Positions 7,223 through 11,719 of a stretch of 38,694 nucleotides of DNA are shown piece after piece. Each line of letters starts with the position of its first letter. Position 1 is the first letter of the stretch. The position numbers and the translations under genes were made by a program. Under the pieces are notes generated by a model, which was not told the DNA's origin, did not search any database, and saw only the letters and a list, made by a program, of their open reading frames with translations. Source of the DNA: CALRGE01 sp964360635 (GTDB taxonomy: Bacteria; Patescibacteriota; Gracilibacteria; UBA1369; 2-02-FULL-48-14); contig CAYHXO010000018.1 in assembly GCA_964360635.1 (NCBI GenBank), positions 1 to 38,694 on the forward strand, given 5' to 3'.

Positions 7223-8114
7223 CCCCCCCATAATCTGTTAATGCATGATATGACGAGTAATTAGACAGATTCATTCTAATCTCAATCCGTCGCAAATTTC
7301 TACCATTCAAAACCGAATTCCCATTGCCATAAAATACTTTCCCTAAAAACCTCAAACCCGAACTCGGCTTCAAAATAAAATCACTTTTAGGATTCAAATT
7401 CAGACCTAAAAAATCATGCAAAAAATTCTTAACTAAAACTCTACAAGCTATCAACCCTGAAACATCATCCATAAAAATCAAAAAATCATCGCCATATCTC
7501 ATATAAGCCTTTGGCTTTATTTCATACTTAACAAATCTATCAAGTTCATTTAGATAAATATTCGCAAAAATTTGGCTAGTGAGATTACCAATCGGCATGC
7601 CTGCAGGATAACTATAAATCACCTCCCGAAGTAAATTCAGAGTTTTCTCATCTTTAATTCTGTGCCGCAAAATCGCGTACAAAACATCTCTATCAACACT
7701 GTCAAAAAACTTCTTCACATCACCTTTCCAAACATAATCGCCAGACTGCATGAGATAAGAGCACCTCTCCCACGCTGCATTCAAACCTTTCCCCTCCCTG
7801 CAAGACCACACATCATGAATAAAAGTTTTATCGTAAATTCCAACCAAATAATCATAAATCAACCTATGAACAAATCTATCTCGAACAGTAGCCACAGAAA
7901 CTTCTCTGCGCTTATTATCACTAACAATAAATTTTTTATACCCACCGTGCCTGTAAGTGCCGACATTCAAGTCGATCTGCAATTTAAAAAGATTCCGCTC
8001 AAGATAATAGAAAAACTCATCCAATTCATCACCAAATTTCTTTCCTTTTCTAAACTGACGCCAAACCTGCCAAATATTCTCTAAACTCAAATCTATGGAT
8101 ACATTGCCTGTCAT
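7218..8114 (-). CDS. DGR reverse transcriptase
   Basis: 298 aa. RT motifs in order: R-rich fingers (NKRREVSVATVRDRFVHRLI), motif A WKGDVKKFFDSVD (Asp132 and Asp137 region), motif 4 as IGNLTSQ (175-181) and catalytic YGDD (207-210). DGR reverse transcriptases carry [IVL]GxxxSQ where group II intron and retron enzymes carry QGxxxSP, so this assigns the subclass. There is no maturase or endonuclease domain. The enzyme copies the TR RNA with adenine-directed errors for homing into VR. It starts at ATG 8114, overlapping the start of avd on the opposite strand by 20 bases. The gene ends in TAT-G9-TAG, giving DYGGG; a change in the G9 length would alter the C-terminus. The thumb region after SSYHAL is short. 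Confidence 0.96.
   Translation of the reverse strand: MTGNVSIDLSLENIWQVWRQFRKGKKFGDELDEFFYYLERNLFKLQIDLNVGTYRHGGYKKFIVSDNKRREVSVATVRDRFVHRLIYDYLVGIYDKTFIHDVWSCREGKGLNAAWERCSYLMQSGDYVWKGDVKKFFDSVDRDVLYAILRHRIKDEKTLNLLREVIYSYPAGMPIGNLTSQIFANIYLNELDRFVKYEIKPKAYMRYGDDFLIFMDDVSGLIACRVLVKNFLHDFLGLNLNPKSDFILKPSSGLRFLGKVFYGNGNSVLNGRNLRRIEIRMNLSNYSSYHALTDYGGG
7221..7229 (-). repeat. G9 homopolymer at the 3' end of the RT gene
   Basis: Nine consecutive C on the plus strand (G on the coding strand) encode Gly-Gly-Gly directly before the TAG stop. Such tracts are rare in this AT-rich DNA and prone to length slippage. Eight G would give a 17-codon extension to a TAG; ten G would open about 50 further codons up to the dinD start. 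Confidence 0.7.
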
Positions 8115-8439
8115 AAATCGAAGTTACGAAGCCTACAAAATCATATTCGATTTGAACAAAACTATAAACAAAAAAGAGAAATTTTCACTCGGAATCAGCA
8201 CGGAAAATTCCATTTTAGACTGCATCGAGAACTTAATCATGGCAAAAAATGCACCTAAACTCATGAAGGCGAGCTTTCTCATTAAAGCGGGAAGCAAATT
8301 GGAATGCTGCTCTTTAAAACTCCGACTATATCTTGAACTGAAACTTGTTAACGAAACCAGAGTTTTCCAAACACAAGCAAAACTCGCCGAGATTGGCCGA
8401 ATGCTTGGAGGCTGGCTCAAGGCAACGCAAAGCACATAA
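8095..8439 (+). CDS. avd: DGR accessory variability determinant (Avd), opposite strand
   Basis: 114 aa. The pattern matches the Avd four-helix bundle: helix 1 SYEAYKIIFDLNKTINKKEKF, then ENSILDCIENLIMAKN, then LIKAGSKLECCSLKLRLYLELKLV, ending in the family hallmark AEIGRMLGGWLKAT. Avd is a basic pentamer that binds the DGR reverse transcriptase and the TR-containing RNA and is needed for mutagenic homing in the Bordetella phage system. Here it is on the plus strand while RT, TR and the target gene are on the minus strand. Its ATG lies 20 bases inside the RT gene start (divergent overlap), and its stop lies 4 bases before the TR repeat. Its promoter must therefore lie inside the RT coding region; I could not identify one with confidence. 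Confidence 0.92.
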   Translation: MDTLPVINRSYEAYKIIFDLNKTINKKEKFSLGISTENSILDCIENLIMAKNAPKLMKASFLIKAGSKLECCSLKLRLYLELKLVNETRVFQTQAKLAEIGRMLGGWLKATQST

Positions 8440-8443
8440 ACCT

Positions 8444-8538
8444 TCACCGCAGACCGCCAGCGCGCATTATGATTCTCATTCTCAGGATTGTTCTCATTGA
8501 AGTTGACCTGATCATTGTTCCAATTACCACCGGGCAAG
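8444..8538 (-). repeat. DGR template repeat (TR)
   Basis: 95 bases that align without gaps to VR (8847-8941), offset 403. There are 27 adenines on the minus strand; 18 differ in VR and no other base differs. Translated in the VR frame TR reads PGGNWNNDQVNFNENN, then PENENHNARWRSAV: the variable codons are nearly all AAY (Asn), the usual design that yields many amino acids without stops. The 3' end (minus strand) is a 23-base GC-rich identical block corresponding to the IMH-type segment that directs homing. Confidence 0.97.
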
Positions 8539-8564
8539 GCGATTGATTGACTCGGCTTTTCCAT

Positions 8565-8576
8565 AATTTGACTACC
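8565..8576 (-). repeat. 12-bp direct repeat, copy 2 (GGTAGTCAAATT)
   Basis: Identical in sequence and orientation to 7211-7222. It lies between the hairpin leader and the template repeat. It may mark a cassette boundary or be part of the DGR RNA. Confidence 0.5.
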
Positions 8577-8667
8577 GCCTCAGCGGCACCAAACGCATTG
8601 GTTTGCTATTTTTCATTCCCTCACCTTGGGAATAAGCCGAGCTCAAACGTGATGGTTTTTCGTGCTA

Positions 8668-8698
8668 ATCATACCTCAAAACTTTTTTTGAATGTAAA
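8668..8698 (-). promoter_or_regulatory. Promoter for the TR/RT transcript
   Basis: Minus strand TTTACA (8693-8698) and TATGAT (8668-8673), spacer 19; read as TTACAT the spacer is 18. The spacer contains the small inverted repeat TCAAAA-N4-TTTTGA. It lies between the target-gene terminator and the hairpin leader, so TR and RT can be expressed independently of the target gene. Confidence 0.6.
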
Positions 8699-8727
8699 GT
8701 TTTAATTTGAGATACAAGCGTTGGTAG

Positions 8728-8745
8728 CCCGATCCGTAGACCGAG
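8728..8745 (-). other. Stable hairpin with UACG tetraloop between VR and TR
   Basis: Minus strand CTCGGTC-TACG-GATCGGG: a 7-bp stem with two G-T pairs closed by a c(UACG)g tetraloop, an extra-stable loop class. It has no T-run after it. It lies about 100 bases downstream of VR and upstream of the TR promoter. It may correspond to the hairpin/cruciform that lies downstream of VR in other DGRs. Confidence 0.5.
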
Positions 8746-8770
8746 TTGCTATTCACCACTCACACTATAC

Positions 8771-8796
8771 AAAAAGACCCCCGCTTTCGCGAGGCC
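8771..8796 (-). terminator. Terminator of the DGR target gene, GAAA tetraloop
   Basis: Minus strand CCTCGC-GAAA-GCGGGG followed by TCTTTTT, a classic intrinsic terminator 34 bases after the target-gene stop. The GNRA loop and its place about 50 bases after VR also match the DGR hairpin that promotes homing in the phage system, so it may serve both roles. Confidence 0.7.
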
Positions 8797-8829
8797 AAAT
8801 AAAATTTAAGAAAAAATAAAGTTCAAAGT

Positions 8830-9660
8830 TTAAGTCGCCGAAATCATCACCGCAGACCGCCAGCGCGCACTATGATTCCCAACCTCAGGAACGATCCCAA
8901 CGAAGCGGACCTGACCAACGATCCAAACACCACCGGGCAAGTAACTTCTTTCAGTAGAATTATCTTCAAGAGGAGACCAAGTTGATACATCAACAAGTTC
9001 GTTTGTAAGCACTCCATTAAGCTGCTGTAAGGCATTTGTTCTTGGAGATACTAGAGTTTCACCCTCAACTAATCCCGCTTTAAATAGCTTTTCTTGATCT
9101 TTTAGCTTCTTACCAACCAAATTTGGATCACCTGCCAATTCAGCTTTTCCTTCAACAAATCCCAGTCGAACTCCATTGTTCACAGGCATTCCGGCAAATC
9201 TATTTTGCAAGTAAGGTGAAAAATAAGTATCAATTTGTCCGGGTCTCTTATTTGCGTCTATTGCAAAAACGTAATCAGTAAATGGCTTTTGTGGTTCAAT
9301 TATAAATTGTGCCACTTGCATTTTTGCAAATGCTGCAATTTGTTCTTCTGTTAAATTGTTTCCTAGAATATCAATAGATTCCTGAGCTCCGGGAATTATT
9401 ACTCCTTTATCCAATCGTCCACGTTTTAGAAGTTCTGCACTTTGTTCGTGTTGAGCTTTAACGGCCTTTTCAACAGCTTCAAATCCTTCAGGAACATTAA
9501 GAGGTTTAGAAGCAGATGCCAAAATTTCAGATATAATTCTTCTGAATCTTGGAGTATCTGTTGATCTCAGCTCATCCACGCTTCCCACTCGGTTAGCAGC
9601 AGGTAGAATTTGCCTCTGCTGGTCACTTTCAATTCGTCTTTCTGAGGTGTTTTCTGTCAT
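8830..9660 (-). CDS. DGR target (variable) protein with C-terminal C-type lectin-like fold
   Basis: 276 aa, starting at ATG 9660. Residues 241-271 are encoded by VR: LPGG, twelve residues that differ from the TR-encoded ones (at 245, 247-249, 252, 254-257, 260, 261 and 264), then the invariant ARWRSAV. The ending is the usual last strand of the C-type lectin fold in DGR targets. The N-terminal 200 residues (MTENTSERRIESDQQRQ to about ELVDV) are not recognised; they are helical with no signal peptide or membrane segment, so surface display is not evident and export by another route would be needed. The present variant is rich in Val, Ile and Gly at the variable sites. It has its own consensus promoter and terminator. 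Confidence 0.9.
   Translation of the reverse strand: MTENTSERRIESDQQRQILPAANRVGSVDELRSTDTPRFRRIISEILASASKPLNVPEGFEAVEKAVKAQHEQSAELLKRGRLDKGVIIPGAQESIDILGNNLTEEQIAAFAKMQVAQFIIEPQKPFTDYVFAIDANKRPGQIDTYFSPYLQNRFAGMPVNNGVRLGFVEGKAELAGDPNLVGKKLKDQEKLFKAGLVEGETLVSPRTNALQQLNGVLTNELVDVSTWSPLEDNSTERSYLPGGVWIVGQVRFVGIVPEVGNHSARWRSAVMISAT
8847..8941 (-). repeat. DGR variable repeat (VR)
   Basis: 95 bases at the 3' end of the target gene. The 18 differences from TR, read on the coding strand, are ten A to G, seven A to T and one A to C. All non-adenine TR positions are conserved, with no indels. This is direct evidence that homing has occurred in this lineage. Confidence 0.97.
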
Positions 9661-9684
9661 AGTGATTTGTTAATTTTAGTCCAT

Positions 9685-9712
9685 ATTATACATAGTTTTT
9701 TGAGGCTGTCAA
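9685..9712 (-). promoter_or_regulatory. Consensus promoter of the DGR target gene
   Basis: Minus strand TTGACA (9707-9712), 16-base spacer, TATAAT (9685-9690). Both hexamers are perfect. The leader to ATG 9660 is about 18 bases and has no Shine-Dalgarno. The strong promoter implies high expression of the diversified protein. Confidence 0.8.
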
Positions 9713-9769
9713 CTCGCATTACCTGAATGCCGAGTTTTTAAAGGAAAATTGAGTGCGTATATCAAATCG

Positions 9770-9809
9770 ATAGCAAATATATAGCAATTGTATAGCATTT
9801 TGCTATACA
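9770..9809. promoter_or_regulatory. Helically phased ATAGCA array with palindrome
   Basis: ATAGCA occurs at 9770, 9781 and 9792, spaced exactly 11 bases (one helical turn) apart. The third copy forms a perfect 9-bp inverted repeat, TGTATAGCA-TTT-TGCTATACA (9789-9809). It lies 58-97 bases upstream of the target-gene -35. It looks like an operator for cooperative protein binding, or iterons. Confidence 0.55.
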
Positions 9810-9931
9810 GGCTAATTTTCAGGCATTAACTTATAAGTGGTTTCTTCACGGTTTACCATAGTAAAACGGTGAAATTATGTTGATTTTAGCCCGTCTTTCA
9901 CGATTATGGCTCCAAAAGCGTGAACGAAAAG

Positions 9932-9962
9932 AAAGGAGGTGCATGCACTCCCTTTTCTAATC
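9932..9962 (-). terminator. Terminator of rny
   Basis: Minus strand AAAGGGAGTGCAT pairs with ATGCACCTCCTTT (one mismatch and one wobble), followed by CTTTTCG. It lies about 25 bases after the rny stop. Confidence 0.65.
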
Positions 9963-9985
9963 TCAGCGCACTAAAGCAACTATGC

Positions 9986-11515
9986 CTATTCCGCAAACGC
10001 CTCAATTCTCAACTCCCTCACAACATCCACTTTAATTTTTCCTGGATATTGAAGATCTTTTTCAATCTTGCGTGCGATTTCGTGAGAAAGTTTGATTGCT
10101 TTCAAGTCATCTAATTTTTCAGGATTAACGAAAACTCGAAGTTCTCTACCGGCCTGAACTGCGAAGGCTTTTTCAACACCATCAAAACTCAATGCCAATT
10201 TTTCAATTTCTCCAAGACGCTTGATGAAACTTTCAAGATTATCTTTATCAACTCCTGGTCTTGAAACTGAAATCAAATTCGCAACTTGAATAATTTTAGC
10301 CTCGATTGACTTAGCCTCAACATCGCCTTCATTCGCTTCAACACAGTGAAGCAATTCCTCACTCATTCCAAATTTCTTCAAAATATCACGACCGATTGCT
10401 GCGTGTTTTCCATGAACTTCATGATCTACAGCTTTTCCAATATCATGCAAAAGTCCTGCCTTCTTACAAAGTTCCACATTCGCGCCCATCATTCCTGCAA
10501 TTTCAGCGGCAAGGAATCCAACTTCCATCGAGTGCTTCAGAACATTTTGACCGTATGCAATTCTAAATTTCAACCTTCCCAAAATCTTAATCAAATTAGG
10601 AGGAAGACCAGCAACTCCAACTTCATAAGCAGCTTTTTCTCCAAGCTCCTTTATAAGAACATTCACTTCTTCCTTAACCTTTATTCCCATTTCCTCAATT
10701 CGTGCAGGGTGAATTCGTCCGTCTTCAATCAGACGTTCAAGAATAATCTTAGCCATATATCGTCGAATTGGATCAAAACAAGAAATTACGATTGATCCCG
10801 GTGTATCATCAACAATAACATCAACACCCGTAACAGTTTCAAAAGCGTTGATATTTCGTCCTTCTCTACCGATAATTCTTCCCTTCAAATCATCAGAAGG
10901 AAGATTCACCAAAGTTGTAGTTGATTCAACAGTTGTCTCTGAAGCATAACGCTGAATTGCATCAGCTAGGATTTCTCTAGCCTTGCCTTCAGATTCATCC
11001 TTGATTTCCTTTTCGAGTTTTTTTGCATACTCAATCAGTTCATCTTTAGATTCCTCTTCAACCTGTTTAAAGAGAATTTGTTTTGCTTCTTCCTTATTAA
11101 GTTGAGCAATTTCCTTCAATTTCTCTTCCTGTTTTAAGAAGACTTTTTCAGCCTCTTCTTTTTTCTTCTTTGCCTCCTCAATATCAGATTCAAGTTTTTC
11201 TTTAAGTTTCTCGGAATTGTCCATTTTAGAATCGAGCAATTGCTCTTTTCTTATAAGCCTTTCCTCCGACTCCTCAATCTTCTTCCTTCTTATACGTTCT
11301 TCATTTCTCGCTTCTTCCTGTAACTTTATCATTTCTCCCTTTGCCTTATGCATAATGTCAGCTGCCTTTGTGTTTGCCTCCTGCAATGCTTTCTCCTGTT
11401 CCTTACGTTTTTTGATGTCTTCATCTTTGAGCTGGCCGTTCCTATAAACGAAACCGATTCCACCTCCAAGACCAAAACCAAGAACAAGTAGAAGCACTTG
11501 TGTAATAGTGCTCAT
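9986..11515 (-). CDS. rny: Ribonuclease Y
   Basis: 509 aa, the usual size. The N-terminal membrane anchor (TQVLLLVLGFGLGGGIGFVY) is followed by a long charged coiled coil to about residue 190, the KH domain GRIIGREGRNINAFETVTG (about 212-230) and the HD domain with LLHDIGKAVDHEVHGKH (about 353-370), which gives the metal site. RNase Y is a membrane-bound endonuclease that starts mRNA decay. It is a single-gene unit with its own terminator. The leader contains a hairpin with T-runs on both sides (11550-11571) that could attenuate expression. Confidence 0.97.
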   Translation of the reverse strand: MSTITQVLLLVLGFGLGGGIGFVYRNGQLKDEDIKKRKEQEKALQEANTKAADIMHKAKGEMIKLQEEARNEERIRRKKIEESEERLIRKEQLLDSKMDNSEKLKEKLESDIEEAKKKKEEAEKVFLKQEEKLKEIAQLNKEEAKQILFKQVEEESKDELIEYAKKLEKEIKDESEGKAREILADAIQRYASETTVESTTTLVNLPSDDLKGRIIGREGRNINAFETVTGVDVIVDDTPGSIVISCFDPIRRYMAKIILERLIEDGRIHPARIEEMGIKVKEEVNVLIKELGEKAAYEVGVAGLPPNLIKILGRLKFRIAYGQNVLKHSMEVGFLAAEIAGMMGANVELCKKAGLLHDIGKAVDHEVHGKHAAIGRDILKKFGMSEELLHCVEANEGDVEAKSIEAKIIQVANLISVSRPGVDKDNLESFIKRLGEIEKLALSFDGVEKAFAVQAGRELRVFVNPEKLDDLKAIKLSHEIARKIEKDLQYPGKIKVDVVRELRIEAFAE

Positions 11516-11549
11516 GTTTAATGTTGTTATAACCAGAATACAAGAAAGA

Positions 11550-11571
11550 AAACCGGCTTAGGTCGGTTTTT
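11550..11571. terminator. Bidirectional hairpin upstream of rny
   Basis: ACCGGC-TTAG-GTCGGT (one G-T pair) is followed by a T-run on the plus strand and by TTTTCTTTCTT on the minus strand. It is about 35 bases upstream of the rny start, so on the minus strand it could act as a leader attenuator. On the plus strand no gene precedes it. Confidence 0.5.
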
Positions 11572-11719
11572 TCAGATTTGAGAGTGAAAAAATTGAATTT
11601 TCCATGATTTTCTCTTTGAATTCGGTCGCAATTTATAAAAGATCTAAACGCAATTTAACAAAGCAAAGTCCGCTTGGCAAGAATTATCTTTGCGGCTAAA
11701 GTTTCCGAGTAATTAAAAA

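Larger units (their letters stand above)
8444..8661 (-). ncRNA. Predicted DGR RNA: hairpin leader plus TR
   Basis: Inferred transcript from the promoter at 8668-8698 through TR toward the RT gene. The leader has three consecutive hairpins: ATTCCC-N7-GGGAAT (8615-8633), CAAAC-N6-GTTTG (8590-8605) and CCGC-N4-GCGG (8575-8586). DGR template RNAs in studied systems extend well beyond TR and fold upstream and downstream of it. The true 3' end is unknown; transcription probably continues into RT, running antisense to avd. Confidence 0.6.
9661..9985. other. 325-base gap between DGR target gene and rny
   Basis: Besides the promoter (9685-9712) and the ATAGCA array (9770-9809), it holds an imperfect hairpin, TTCACGGTTTAC against GTAAAACGGTGAA (about 9845-9873), a 6-bp inverted repeat TTCACG/CGTGAA near 9897-9924, and the rny terminator. 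No convincing gene was seen. Confidence 0.6.

Noticed and set aside
7662..8084. 140-codon plus-strand frame inside the RT gene
   Set aside because: Antisense to the RT with its catalytic motifs; no family features. It lies just upstream of avd but reads in another frame.
8133..8564. 143-codon minus-strand reading frame spanning TR and running antisense through avd
   Set aside because: Its first 30 or so codons are TR itself and the rest is the reverse complement of avd, which has the clear family signature. It is probably non-coding template sequence, kept open by base composition.
6227..9985. Integrated phage or transposon carrying the DGR
   Set aside because: No integrase, transposase or structural phage gene is present in the flanks; dinD and a pair of 12-bp repeats are not enough to define an element.
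9920..10114. 64-codon plus-strand frame across the rny terminator
   Set aside because: It overlaps the terminator and the rny 3' end in antisense and has no family features.
10346..10795. 149-codon plus-strand frame inside rny
   Set aside because: Antisense shadow of the KH-HD region of RNase Y.
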